From Phlegmacium glaucopus (lineage: Eukaryota > Basidiomycota > Agaricomycetes > Agaricales > Cortinariaceae), in contig MU130622.1 in the NCBI GenBank assembly GCA_015039465.1, forward strand, positions 95,958 to 159,957: a stretch of DNA of 64,000 nucleotides, read 5' to 3'. The notes below the pieces were generated by a model. It was not told the origin of the DNA and made no database searches. It saw nothing but the letters and a program-made list of their open reading frames with translations. Positions 1 through 10,679 of this stretch are shown here, one piece after another (position 1 is the first letter of the stretch; each line of letters begins with the position of its first letter). Made by a program: the position numbers and the translations under genes.

Positions 1-600
1 GAAAGTAGTAAGTTGAAATCATAATTGATAGTCATCAACATATAGAAAGATATACGACCCCATGAATATTACGAGGACTGGGAGTACAGAGAATGTAAAT
101 AACTGTAAGCACGGTGTAGTCTAAACCCCGCATTATGAAGATGTTTTGTTTGAGTTCGTTGAAGACGGTAGCCTGAAATGGAGAGCTAAGGGTATCCTCA
201 TCTTTAGTATATGAGACGCTATGGGGTTTATGGTAGTGAAGTTCTTGGGAACTTTAGAGTTCAGGTTGTGCGAAAACATGTTTCCGAAGTTGGTTATACC
301 TTCCAGGATCGACCAAATAGACCCCAACCTAACGATTGATGAAAAAACTACCCTTCCTTACGGAGAAGTAAGACACTGTCTACTCCGTACCCGCTACGTC
401 TCTTCTCCCTTTTAACGGCTACTGTACCAGCTAGGTACTTATAACTTATAACTTACGATTATCTTTCGCACATAACAATAATCATAATTGTAAATCAAAG
501 AGTCCAACATGAAATAATAACTATAGAGTCCAATACCCCCAGGTTACTAAATTTATGGGATAGAATTTTGAAACTTTAAAAAGAAAGCGGTGTTAAAGGA
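1..600. other. Mirror-image (reversed, not complemented) copy of an MFS transporter 3' end
   Basis: Read backwards base by base without complementing, 545 down to 52 aligns along its length with plus-strand 57000-57515, the last exon, last intron edge and 3' flank of the MFS gene. Positions 181-300 read in reverse match 57266-57385 with only scattered substitutions, and the exon edge AAGTACCCCAGC at 57507-57518 is also recovered. In the written orientation neither strand encodes an MFS protein; the open frames here are accidental. Seen directly: the mirror match. Inferred: a diverged MFS paralogue (about 80 percent identical by eye) that was reversed during assembly. The left border is at or beyond the window edge. 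The right border lies between about 560 and 870, because an LTR-like hairpin at 872-899 is again in normal orientation. Confidence 0.85.
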
Positions 601-659
601 TTTATGGAATGAACGGGAAGGCGGTAACAGTGTAAACAAAGTTCTCACCTCTATATATG

Positions 660-1345
660 TGGCCTAGGGCGAGCTGATCCGATGTCATATTAATGTTTTT
701 ATTTATTCTCACGCTAATATATCGTGATAACATTGTTTTCTTTTTCTTTAGATCTAAGAAGTACTTTCTTTACGGGTTTTTTTCTTTCTTTCTTTCTTAA
801 CTATATACTACCTAGCTTGGAACTCCCATTCATTATCTCTCATCCCCAGCGGTACGTTCCCCTAAAGACTACTAACCTCAGTCTCGAAATCAAAGACTGA
901 GGTACTAAGTACGAAAGACGAAAGAAATATATACTCGAGGATACGAGTGAGTATCCGAGAGTAACGGCTTCATGTGATATAATAAAAGTAGTTAGTTACG
1001 ATCATAGTGAAAGAACAAAGGAATATAAGGAAATAACCGGGAGTGACCACAATCGACACGCACACTCAGGCACAAAGTGCTGATCTCCCATCAAATTGGA
1101 TGCCGTAGCTCGCCATCGACTTATTTTTGATACTCCGGCCAGTCTGCCGGTTAGGTGCCGCTGGGGTTTGGGTTGGCCTAGTAATTTGGTTAGGATCACG
1201 GTTAGCGTTAGGGGTTCGTGTTAGGGTTTTTTCTCAGGTTAGTGGTAGGCTTAGGGATCAGGTATATATCCTTTTCGCACGGTCTTGGGTAGGTGGTTAG
1301 GTAGTTAGAACTCCGGCTGCCGTGAGGCAGCCGAAGGACGGTGTG
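660..1345. repeat. Degraded LTR-like and hAT-like remnants
   Basis: On the minus strand a TATA-like stretch (about 927-937) is followed by the hairpin CCTCAGTC...GACTGAGG at 873-899. This is the same arrangement as in the solo LTR at 22129-22422, where the TATA at 22267 precedes the hairpin at 22300. Further right, 1130-1330 holds CCGGC/GCCGG stretches around TTAGG-rich sequence, resembling the interior of the hAT-like repeats described below. No termini or target duplications could be fixed, so this is a family resemblance only. No gene seen. Confidence 0.4.
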
Positions 1346-1355
1346 TCACGTCTAG

Positions 1356-1434
1356 TTATTGTTCTTCGGCCTCACCAACAGTCTGGCTACTTTCCAAACA
1401 ATGATGAATGACATCTTCCACAAACTCATATTGA
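1356..1434 (+). pseudogene. 79-bp Gypsy reverse transcriptase fragment joined to a LINE
   Basis: This stretch is nearly identical to the reverse complement of 23468-23552 inside Gypsy-B reverse transcriptase (the part coding FFGLTNS.ATFQTMMNDIF). It lies on the plus strand and is fused directly to LINE ORF1 sequence, which runs on the minus strand from 1435. It is too short to be an insertion with its own ends. A template switch or a recombination scar are the likely origins. Confidence 0.75.
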
Positions 1435-4047
1435 CCACATGTCTCATGGGTGGCTGAACAATGTAATGCTTTGTGCATGCTGAAACATTGGGACTTGAGG
1501 CACCTTCTTGGTTCCTGTGTTTGTTTCCTTCCCCACACCTTCTTTCCTTCTACAAATAGTCCTGCATTGATTGTGATGTTGGCGTCTTCTCGTGTAGCAA
1601 ATCCTAATATCATGATTGCTGTTCTCTGCCCTGGCGATCACATGTGTGATGGTTTGATCCATCTTGCTTCACAAATAGCTGCTCCACATATTCCACTTGC
1701 TAATTTGACTGTTGCCCATGTTTCTTTATGTTCTAGCTTGAATGATGTTGGTACCCAGTTGAACACCACTTCAAATGTTTGTGCTCTGAAGTCCATCGTT
1801 GACCCCATCTTGCCTATGAACAATTCCATGACATCCTTCTCTTTGATTCACTCCGCCGCTTTGCCCAAATTCATCTCATACATGATATCCCCTGATGCTT
1901 GCCCATTCATCTTATTTGCCCCTATGAATCTTGCCCCCTCCAGTTTGGTTGATGCTGGTACATCCATGAGTTTGATTGCTATGTTTGCTTTTTCAACTAA
2001 TTGCTTTTTGGATAGCTCATTTGTACTTTCACCTCCCATGCCTGTCGCTCTGATCATCCATACCCTCCTCTTTTGAAGTTCTGCCTTGGCTACCACATGG
2101 GCATGTGGTGTTGGAATGAATCTTCTTGCCCTTTCTGCGTACATCTCTGTACTCTCCTCTATTCTGTCTGCATTTGTCCTGATGTTTCCTCCCTGCTGCC
2201 CTTCCTTCCTCGCTACTGCTGCTATTTCTACTGCTTCCAATGCTCCTTTTAGTTTGATGATAACACTATGATGTTCTTCCCACAGTTCATTTACTGTGGA
2301 GCACATGATTAATGATGCTTCTGTCAATTGTTCTGTTGCATCTTCAAGCTCCATGCACATCCTTTTGGTTGCTGTACTGATTGATTTTGCTATCATATCT
2401 GTAATGACTTCCGTTATAAATTGTTGTTTGTGTTGTTATATAACACCAACCAGAGAGCAGTGGACCAGTCTTTAGGTCAAGAGACTCCCTGTTGTTCGTT
2501 TAGGGAAGGTGTAACCTTGACTTGTAACACACAGAGATAGTGAGCAAGAGTAGAGATGAGGATGAAGGTCTTGGAAGATGAATGAAGTAGAAGACGAGGA
2601 TGAGGATGGGTAAGAAAGAGTCTTCAGTAAGACTATAGTGGTTGACAGTAGAGGACAGTGACAGTAAGGGACTGAAAAAGCGAACTTAGAGGGACTAAGG
2701 AAGAGGATGAGGATGATAGAGTCTTCAGGAAGACTATAGCAGTAGAGGGATAGGGGATAGATTGACAGTAAGGGGCAGGAAAAGCGAACTTAAGGAAGGA
2801 ATTCACTAGAATTCCACTGAGATGATGAAAGTGGGGGGTAAGAATGAATTGAGATTAACTACCTATCCTGGTACAAAAGAGCAGTATTTATACCCTAAGG
2901 ATGAGGCTATGTAAAACAATAAAAAGAAAGAAGTACGCGCTGTCAAAGGAAGAAAGATAAAGAGAGGACAGCTGCGAGAAGAAAAGAACAATGGAAAAGA
3001 AGAAGGAACAATAAAAAAATCTGTAAAGTGTCAAAGTGCGAGAGAAAAGAAAAGAAGGCAGTGTACATAGTCCAATAGCAAAAATATATCAACTCCACAG
3101 GCGTGTGGTCATGTCAAAATGTGAAAGGTCCTGAGTCAACACTTGAAAGGCGCAGCCTTGTTCCCGAGAAAACACTACTTGCCCATGATCCCATGTCGCG
3201 CAGCCTTGATAACACTTGACACACTGCGAGAATAATCCTCTGCTGCTGATTCATCTGCAATTCCTGCTTAGTTGTGATCCTCCTGGACTTCCTAAGTTGT
3301 CATAAAGAGGGTGGGAAGGCTTCAGGTACCGCGTGAATGATGGTTTTGGCAGTGAATGATAAGATAAGAGGTAGATGAGTGAGGATAGGGGACTGAGTGC
3401 GATCCAGGAGCGAGGGATGGCAAGATAGATGGCTGAGGGGAAGACTTGTGGGTCCATAGCCACAACAACAATGACAAAGCCTTGTACATAATGGGAGATG
3501 TAGCTGATGCGTCCATAAACGGGCCGTTCTTGAAATGAAGGACCAAAGATACAATCAAACGCGAGCCAATGACCGATGCGAATAGTAGATTGATCGCTTT
3601 GTTGGATCACTAACCAAGGAACAAATGGATGGTAGATGCTTAGGAGCATGTCAATAGTGAAAACGATGGAGAGCATAGTGTGAGACATTGAGAATATGAT
3701 GAGCGATGAGGGTGATAACATTGAACGAATGATTTGTCGACCAGGAACGCAATTCAGGGCTGCTTCCAAAATAGGTAAGTGAATTCAAAGTCCACTTATT
3801 TTCATGATGGCAACTTTTAAGCTTTCTTCTCACGCTACCAATCAGTATTGGTGCACGATACCGTGGTGTTCTTCATATGTACATCGCTTATTAGGAAAGC
3901 TAAAGCTCTGAATGCTTCTGCTGCGTGTTTGAGTGATTTAGTGTTCTGGGATAGATCCATGGCTAGAGTGCTCAATGTTTCCAATGACAGTTCCATGTGT
4001 TCATGTTTAACTTCCTCATTGATTAAAAACAACTTGGCCAAGCAGAT
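1435..4047 (-). pseudogene. LINE (Tad-like) ORF1 gag-like fragment, split by repeat R1
   Basis: Minus-strand reading gives a gag-like ORF1. It starts with a coiled region (3865-4041, MAKLFLINEEVKHEHMELS), continues after the R1 insertion at 1848-2410 with a 180-residue acidic helical part, and ends in a conserved strand-plus-zinc-knuckle region at 1440-1830. That region contains GKKVWGRK, EPRRCLKSQC and KALHC, a decayed CCHC knuckle. Several frame changes occur, notably near 1660 and 1830, so it is not functional. Family knowledge: non-LTR elements of fungi carry such a gag-like ORF1 upstream of endonuclease and reverse transcriptase. No endonuclease follows here. The identification rests on the knuckle and its flanks, not on a search. 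Confidence 0.6.
2415..3860 (-). repeat. Repeat family R1, copy 1 (about 1.45 kb)
   Basis: Near-identical in reverse complement to 8041-9455 and 32981-34615. In R1 orientation it begins TATCGTGCACCAATACTGAT and ends CAACAATTTATA. It is flanked by the 4-bp direct repeat CCGT (2411-2414 and 3861-3864) and splits LINE ORF1. A TATA box (GGGTATAAATAC) followed by a pyrimidine-rich start-like region lies about two thirds along, as in an LTR. The open frames inside are not conserved in sensible ways between copies, so I do not call a protein. A solo LTR is the best guess, but TAT...ATA ends are atypical for one. Confidence 0.7.
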
Positions 4048-4048
4048 G

Positions 4049-4887
4049 CATCAGGAAAAACACTTTTGCCCTAGGACAGTCTAAGGACACTCTAAAATAC
4101 TCTAAGACACCCCCAGAGCTCTTAGAGCCTTAGAGCTCCAAGAGTGCTCTAAAAAGGTACTATTCCAATGTCTTTTTTTTTGAAAACTCAGAGGGTGTCC
4201 TAGGTATGTCCTGGGTATGTCCTGGGGCAACCTAAGAGTGTCCTGAGGCAACCTGAGAGCATCCCTGAGGCAGCCTTAGTCCCTTTATATCTGATGCTAG
4301 AACCAGATATTTGAATAGTCTCACACAACAGAATAATAATAATATAATAAAATAATATTCAATTATTTTAAAATCATATATACTAGTAATAAAATAATAA
4401 TAAAATAGTGATACAAAGTTATATAAATATTACTAGTACTATAATACTGAGGGAAGTAGGAAACAAGAAAACAAAATTGTGGGTGGTTTATATATCTTTT
4501 GGATGGCGCACAGACCATTGGTCACAAGATCACAGATAAGCATGATTTCAAGCATATGGTGCTGGGTCAGGGTAGATTACATAAATTCCAAAAAAAGAAA
4601 TTTTTTAAAGAGTAGTAGAGAATTGTGTTAGGACCCTGAATATGTTTAAATTATATTAATAGCAGCTCTCCTTATTGAGAAAACTGCAAAATACTTTACT
4701 GGACATGGCGGTTAAAGATTTTCTAGCAAAATTCATAAATTCTAAGGGACTACTCCCAGGGCCTCCTGATGTGATTTAATCCAGATGGTCAATGCACCAG
4801 GATACACTAAAGGTGTCCTGAGCAAATGTGTGACACTCAAAATTTTATCTATGCTGTCCTAGGTTGTCCTGAGGTGTCCTTGGATAG
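4049..4887 (-). mobile_element. Element E, copy 1 (CATCAGG-ended, non-autonomous)
   Basis: Reverse-complement relative of 42220-42990, and also of the E copy broken at 9636-9683 and 21978-22127. It starts CATCAGGAAAAACACTTTTG. Both sub-terminal regions are packed with short repeats of TCCTGAGG/GTCCTGGG type, and the AT-rich centre holds no coding frame. The right end is lost at 4887, where a short MITE with the same CATCAGGAAAAACAC terminus begins. A non-autonomous DNA transposon is the likeliest reading. The superfamily is not clear. Confidence 0.65.
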
Positions 4888-5054
4888 CATCAGGAAAAAC
4901 ACTTTAGCTCTAAGACACTCTAGCTACTCTGGGAGTCTCTCAGACCAACCTCAAAAAAATGAATATGTTTCAAATGCATTTTTTAGTGATTTGTACACTT
5001 AAATTTTTGAGGTTGCTCTGAGAGACTCTTAGAGCCAAAGTGTTTTTCCTGATG
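4888..5054. mobile_element. 167-bp MITE sharing the CATCAGG terminus
   Basis: Both ends read CATCAGGAAAAACACTTT (the right end as reverse complement). The inverted arms extend about 60 bases, with GCTCTAAGA and TCTCTCAGA in each arm, around a short AT-rich centre. It abuts element E at 4887 and shares its first 18 bases, so the two probably use the same transposase. It has no coding capacity. Confidence 0.7.
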
Positions 5055-5057
5055 ATG

Positions 5058-6366
5058 TCTTTGACCTCAAAGTCTATCACTTTATTTGAGTCGTTGCGTG
5101 TCTTGCTTGTACTGCCTGTGGTGGCCCTGGTGACTTGTGTTTGTTCCCAAAGGTGTAAGGGGCATTGTTAAATGCTTTGTGATGGGGTATGTCAAATATA
5201 TGTCTGCTTTATTATGTTTCTACTCTACTGTGATGATGCTACACAATGTCTTTGAGACTGCCTTTTCCAGCATGTAAAAGCATGGGAAAATTTGGTTGTG
5301 TGATGGTAGTAGATCAAGCAGTGTCCCTTGGGAGTGTTGCTAGATGTAACACTGCTTGAAACCATGTTTTGTCGACTAGTAGATGGAATGGGAACAGATC
5401 TGCGTGTGCATCAAGTGAATCAGTAGGAGGGGTGCATATTCCTCCAAGTATCATTAGCGCTGCAGTTCTCTGTACTGATGCTAGTTTTTTAAGCACTGCT
5501 CTTTTGCCTTTTTTTGCCTTGAACAACTCTGAATGTAATGCTGGTCCCAGGAACACATCTGCTCCATATAGCATTCTAGGCCTCACCACCAATAGGTACA
5601 ACCTCCTCATGTGTCTCCCTGACACTCCTCCTGTCAGTTTAGCTAACCTCACACATTGTCTTAGCCATTCTCTTCCTTTCCCTAATGCTGCTGCAATTTG
5701 TTCTTTCCATCTTAATTCCCTGTCCATATGTAGACCTAGAAACTTGACCAATGACAGCAATTTGATACTCTGTCCATTGAGTAGCAGAGCTTTCCTTGGT
5801 AATGGTATCCTTTTATGTGGTCTGAGTGGGTCTTTGATTTTTCAACACAATAGATCTAGGAGCTGAAATTTGTCTAGCCTGAACAAGCAGTTGTGTATGT
5901 TGGCCCAATCCATTACACCATCTTCTCTGTTCATGATGTTTTTTAGCTTTTTGTGCATGATGTTGAAGTTGGCTCCTGTTGTCACAATTGCCATATCATT
6001 GACATATAGCAAGTCTGTCTCATTGGACTCCTTTCAAAATATCTTCAATATGGATAGGTTGTATATTAGCCATGCTATTAGTGACTGAGTGTCTCCTTGA
6101 TCCAGACCCCCTTCAATGTTGAAAGGTTCAGACCTGAAATCATCAAAAATCAATGTTGTCCTTCTTCCTTCTCTCCAACCATTCCACATGTCCTAGTGGA
6201 ATACCATTCATCCTCACTTCGTGTCTTAGTATGTCCACAGCTGTACTTTGGAATGTGCTTTTCACATCCAAACAGAGTAGTGATGCCACATCTCCTTTTC
6301 TCCATGCATCTTTGACCAATTTGACCATTAAATGAATGGAATTGGTGGTCACCCTCCCAGGTCTAC
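5058..6366 (-). pseudogene. LINE reverse transcriptase and C-terminal fragment
   Basis: The minus strand at 6143-6352 encodes a reverse transcriptase core segment, TTNSIHLMVKLVKDAWRKG followed by LCLDVKSTFQ. The LDVK is the first catalytic aspartate block of non-LTR enzymes (usually D-[IV]-K-x-A-F-P-S). 5314-5760 encodes the post-RT region VKFLGLHMDRELRWKEQ, typical of Tad/Jockey-like proteins. Stops and frame changes separate the two. 5058-5313 looks like an eroded continuation toward the RNase H part. It is cut on the right by the Gypsy-B 3' LTR at 6367. This is not the same copy as the ORF1 at 1.4-4.0 kb, because the order is wrong for one element. Confidence 0.75.
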
Positions 6367-6776
6367 TGTTAGGGCAACTGTGATGCTGACTTAGTCAAGC
6401 TAGCAGGGGATCCAAAGTTAATAATATTTCAAAGGGATATCTACAAGTGACTCACCTAGCAGGGGATCCAAAGAGGAAAGGATGGGGATCCCTGCTAGGG
6501 CTGTGGGGTTTTTAAGTACTAATATGGACATAACAGAGATATAAAATAAATAAAGGAATGATATGATAATAATTAATTAATTAATTAAGAAGTGGTGTGA
6601 TGTGAAAAATAAAAATAAAAGATGGAGTAAACCGGAGGATCAGAATCGGATCAGAGTTACAGAGTCTTGGAGTAAACTGGTGATGGAAGTGGAGATGGAA
6701 GGTTGGAGGTTGTTAGAAAGGTGGGATGTATGATTCTAAGGTTGAGGTTTGGGTTGAAATCGGGTGTCCCCTAACA
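6367..6776 (-). repeat. Gypsy-B 3' LTR (410 bp)
   Basis: Begins TGTTAGGG and ends CCCCTAACA, and is about 95 percent identical by eye to 16657-17069 and 26110-26522. On the minus strand it is immediately preceded by a polypurine tract (GAAGGGGGGATGGA, 6777-6790). This marks it as the 3' LTR of a minus-strand element. The 5 bases outside it (TCTAC) do not match those outside the 5' LTR at 26523 (CCTTG). Confidence 0.85.
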
Positions 6777-8036
6777 TCCATCCCCCCTTCAGTAGGTGAC
6801 GTCCTGGCATGAAAGGAAACTGTTCAAATTTGGCCATCCTGATGTGCTTAGGAGCTCCAGGGTACTTCTTATGGAATTCTGTGATTAATTCGGGTGTGTA
6901 TGTTTTCCTGAGGCTCCCAGGTGTTATGTTTGATTCCAAAGTCTTGCCATTTCACGAGGTATTGGAACCTTCTGTTTATAACTCTGCTGTCGAGGATTTC
7001 CTTGACGACCTATTCCTCTTCTCCATCAACGATTTCCGGAAGTGGAGGAGTCGGAATGCGTCTTCCAGGGATCAGGTCTATCGGGGCTGGAGTTAGTTTG
7101 ACTACATTAAAGACCAGATGGAGTCGTTTCATGGACAAGGGAAGTTGGAGTTGGTAAGCATTTGTTGCTGACTCATTCTTCGATCGGAAAGGGGCCTAGG
7201 TGCCGATGGGACAATTTCCTGGATGGTCTTGTTATTTGTATGTCGCTGGCATCCAGGTATACTTTGTCTCCTGGTTTGTATTCAGGTGCCGAAGTCCTTT
7301 TCTGATTATAATATCTTGCCATGTCATCCTTAGACTTGACCAGTGCCACTTTCACTTTGTCTAGGGTATTCCGCATTCATTCTGTGAATTCATTAACGGA
7401 CTCCATTTGGGATTCCGGTTGGCTCAGTTCAAAACCCATTTGGGGGATTCATCCAGAGTCATAGGAGGAAAGGTGGGTGCTGGGTGGCGGAATGGACATG
7501 ATTATTGTACTGGAATTCTGAAAGGGGAAGGAGTTTGGCCCAATTGGTTTGTTGTTGGTTTGTAAAGAGTTGGTTTGTAAAGAGTTGGAGATACTGTTCC
7601 AGTTCCTGATTTACTCGTTCTGTCTGGCCGTCTCCTTGTGGATGATAGGTGGTAGTGGCTGCTAACTTAATTCTGAGGATCTGGTAGAGCTCGCAAGTGA
7701 ATTCCACTACAAACTGTGGTCCTCTATCTGATACCACTCTCCAGGGTAGTCCATGATGTTTCCAGACATGTTGGATATAAAGGTGAGTGGTTCTGGACAC
7801 GGAGGTGGTAGTAAGGGTTGGTGCAAAATGAGCTCGTTTGGTGACCAAATCAACTACTACCATTACCGAGTTGTATCCTGAAGACTCTGGAAGTTCCACT
7901 ATGAAGTCCACACTAATTGTGTCCCATGGAGCATTTGGAATTGGGAGGGGATGGAGTTCACCGACTGGGTGGCGTCTTCGAGCCTTAGTCCAAAGACACA
8001 GGTCACAGGTTGAGGCATATTTTCCGATATATTGGG
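6777..8036 (-). pseudogene. Gypsy-B integrase, C-terminal part
   Basis: Continues the integrase started at 9460-9635. Visible are the HHCC tail (TCDLC, near 8000), then the catalytic core with D in ISVDFIVELPESSGYNSVMV, D in VVSDRGPQF, and E in DGQTERVNQELEQYL. The spacing fits the DD35E core of Ty3/Gypsy integrases. 7173-7376 adds the GPF-type tail (KLSHRHLGPFPIEE). A tandem duplication gives LFTNQLFTNQ near 7560. The frame is open for about 210 residues and then breaks. R1 splits it at the ACGT at 8037. Confidence 0.85.
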
Positions 8037-8040
8037 ACGT

Positions 8041-9455
8041 TATCGCGCACCAATACTGATTGGTAGCATGAGAACAAAGCTTAAAAGTTGCCATCATGAA
8101 AATAAGCGGACTTTGAATTCACTTACCTATTTTGGAAGCAGCCCTGAATCGTGTTCCTGGTCAACAAAATCATTCGTTCAACGTTAACATCCTCATCGCT
8201 CATCATATCCCCAATGTCCTCCACTATGTTGTCTATCATTTACACTATCGACATGCTCCTTAACATCTACCATCCGTTTGTTCCTTGGCTAGTGATACAA
8301 CAAAGCGATCAATCTACTATTCGCATCGGTCATCGGCTCGCGTTTGATCGCATCTATGGCCCATCATTTCAAGAACGGCCCGTTTATGGACGCATCAGCT
8401 ACATCTCCCATTATGTCAAAGGCTTTGTCATCGTTGTTGTGGCTATGGACCCACAAGTCTTCCGCTTCAGCTATCTATCTTGCCATACCTCGCTCCTGGA
8501 TCTCACTCAGTCCCCTATCCTCAATTATCTACCTCTTATCTTATCATTCACTGCCAAAACCATCATTCACACGGTACCTGAAGCCTTCCCACCCTCTTTA
8601 TGACAATTTAGGAAGTCCAGGAGGATCACAACTAAGCAGGAATTGCAGATGAATCAGCAGCAGAGGATTATTCTCGCAGTGTGTCAAGTGTTATCAAGGC
8701 TGCGCGACATGGGATCATGGGCAAGTAGTATTTTCTCGGGAACAAGGCTGCGCCTTTCAAGTGTTGACTCAGGACCTTTCACATTTTTGACATGACCACA
8801 CGCCTATGGAGTTGATATATTTTTGCTATTGGACTATGTACACTGCCTTCTCTTCTTTTCTCTCGCACTTTGACACTTTACAGATTTTTTTATTGTTCCT
8901 TCTTCTTTTCCATTGTTCTTTTCTTCTCGCAGCTGTCCTCTCTTCATCTTTCTTCCTTTGACAGCGCGTACTTCTTTCTTTTTTATTGTTTTACATAGCC
9001 TCATCCTTAGGGTATAAATACTGCTCTTTTGTACCAGGATAGGTAGTTCAGTTCAATTCATTCTTACCCCCCAACATTCATCATCTCAGTGGAATTCCAG
9101 TGAATTCCTTCCTCAAGTTCGCTTTTTCTGCCCTTAACTGTCAATCTATCCCTACTGTCAATTGCTATAGTCTTGCTGAAGACTCTCTCTTATCCATCCT
9201 CATCCTCCTCCTTAATCTCTCAAGTTCGCTTTTTCAGTCACTTACTGTCAACCTATTGTCTACTGCTACAGTCTTTCTAAAGACTCATTCACATTCATCC
9301 TCATCCTCCTCACCTCTACTCTTGCCTCCTACCTCAGTGTGTTACAAGTCTAAGGTTACACCTTCCCTAAACGAACAACAGGGAGTCTCTTGACCTAAGG
9401 TCTGGTCCACTGCTCTCTGGTTGGTGTTTATATACAACAACAACAACGATTTATA
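8041..9455 (+). repeat. Repeat family R1, copy 2
   Basis: Begins TATCGCGCACCAATACTGAT and ends AACGATTTATA, flanked by ACGT (8037-8040 and 9456-9459). Removing it and one ACGT rejoins the Gypsy-B integrase in frame (WWPQT followed by SQYIGKYAST). A TATA box GGGTATAAATAC lies at about 9010, followed by a CA/TC-rich start region. CpG sites are well kept compared with copy 3 at 32981, so this copy is younger or less methylated. Confidence 0.8.
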
Positions 9456-9635
9456 ACGTCTGTGGCCACCAATAGTTTCGGGATACAAGTTCAAGGGTCT
9501 TCCATCTTCCGGGATGCCCAGCAATTAGGGTGTCATGGCAGAGGGATACAATCCGTCTTCGCAAGTCAAACATGTCTGGAACATAGATTTTTCCTCAGAA
9601 GGAGAGGATGTCGTTGTCATGAGACCATTCCGCTG
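9456..9635 (-). pseudogene. Gypsy-B integrase, zinc-binding N-terminus
   Basis: The minus strand reads AEWSHDNDILSF, then YVPDMFDLRRRIVSLCHDTL, AGHPGRWKTLELVSRNYWWP. This is the HHCC region of a Gypsy integrase (H..H here, C..C after R1 at about 8005). It is bounded on the right by element E at 9636. The preceding part of the polyprotein resumes at 22428, showing that 9636-22427 was inserted. One in-frame stop lies near 9596. Confidence 0.8.
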
Positions 9636-9683
9636 CATCAGCAAAAATGACTTCTGCCCTAGGCTGTCCTGAAATGTCCTGGG
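9636..9683 (-). mobile_element. Element E, copy 2, left fragment
   Basis: Starts CATCAGCAAAAATGAC and runs to CTGGG at 9679-9683, where Gypsy-A begins. Its continuation is in the mirror segment: reading down from 20671 gives CTGGG again and then the rest of E. The far end, GATG, is at 22127. E therefore hosts Gypsy-A and a hAT-like element. Confidence 0.75.
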
Positions 9684-10048
9684 TGTTACGGCGACTATAA
9701 GCTTGCACTCGCGTTTGGTGCTGGGCCGATAGACCAAGTAACTAGGGACTGTTGTACAGTTGCAATCGTATTCAACAAGTTAAGACTGAGGGCGGCAGGT
9801 TCTGAGCAAGCTGTGTAGATTAAGACCGTAGGAATACAGAAGGTCTAAACTAAGGATCGTAGCTATGGGTATGGCTCTTATATACTAGAGGGTCGAGTCA
9901 GAGATAGGGGGATGGTCTGTGCTAGGGATACGAGTTGGTACAAGTCAGAGATAAAGAGAGCGGGAGCGATAGATATATATAGTACAAGTAAGGTAAAGAA
10001 AGGGGGAAAAAGGAATAGGGGCCGTGCGTGTACCAGACATTCATAACA
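9684..10048 (-). repeat. Gypsy-A 3' LTR (365 bp)
   Basis: TGTTACGG...CATAACA. Its first 234 bases are nearly identical to 18928-19161. Its last 131 bases equal 20802 down to 20672 read in reverse order. Minus-strand coding between the two LTRs makes this the 3' LTR. The target duplication CTGGG lies at 9679-9683. Confidence 0.9.
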
Positions 10049-10064
10049 TTAGCCCACTGTTAGC

Positions 10065-10668
10065 CTAAAGATCGTCCTTGATTTTGTTATCCTTGAAATA
10101 TTCTTCTAACTCTTGTTTCTGTTGGTTGGCCTGTTGTTGATCCCTTCGTGAATTAACTTTGATCTTATGCTCTGAAAGTAAAAGGATTTGATCCATCTTA
10201 AGTGCTTTTGCTGCAATATTGATGTCTTTCCACGTTCGAGTGGTGGCGTGATGACTTCCATAGCGAGGGTTATAGATGACCCAGAGAAGAGAGGCGAATT
10301 GTTCGGCAGTGATTCCAGGAAGTTCGATTGCATCGAATATATTGGTTCCTCAAATCCTGGATTGTGCTATGGTTTGCCCATTGGCTAGGTTGGCGTTGAC
10401 GAATGCCAGTCGTTCTGAAAGCCAGATGGATTCTCGGTCGAAGAAGTATTGATGAACTTGGAAACAAATGTGTTCGGTTTGGAAGAAAAAGTGACTGCCT
10501 GCGATATGAAGCATAGGGGGAAATTGACTGGGTCTAAAGATGGGGATTCCATTCTCGGGTGATGTCGTCGATGTATTCGTGAAATTGGTCGATATCGGTA
10601 TTCATAGCAGTAGCAGTGTTGAAATTCATGTTAGTGGAAGTAATGCGAGCGGCAGGTGCGAGAGCCAT
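10065..10668 (-). pseudogene. BTB/POZ-like ORF carried inside Gypsy-A
   Basis: Lies between the chromodomain and the 3' LTR, on the same strand as pol. It starts MALAPAARITSTNMN. After one frame slip near 10545 it continues FPPMLHIAGSHFFFQ, EHICFQVHQYFFDRE, IELPGITAEQFASLLWVIYN, ending KDNKIKDDL. The F-Q-V-H..F..ES and the I-T-A-E-Q-F-A-S-L-L-W-V-I-Y-N blocks match the layout of fungal BTB/POZ domain proteins (ligand-exposed loop, then the hydrophobic helix before a Tyr-Asn-Pro). A single in-frame TGA near 10344 could be a former CGA. Family membership is inferred from motif order without a search. BTB proteins act as adaptors in dimerisation or ubiquitin-ligase complexes; a role for the transposon is unknown. 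Confidence 0.6.
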
Positions 10669-10679
10669 GGTGTGGAAGA

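Noticed and set aside
8151..8652. 150-residue ORFs inside R1 copies
   Set aside because: Frames differ between the three copies, no motif recognised, and the region behaves as LTR-like non-coding sequence.
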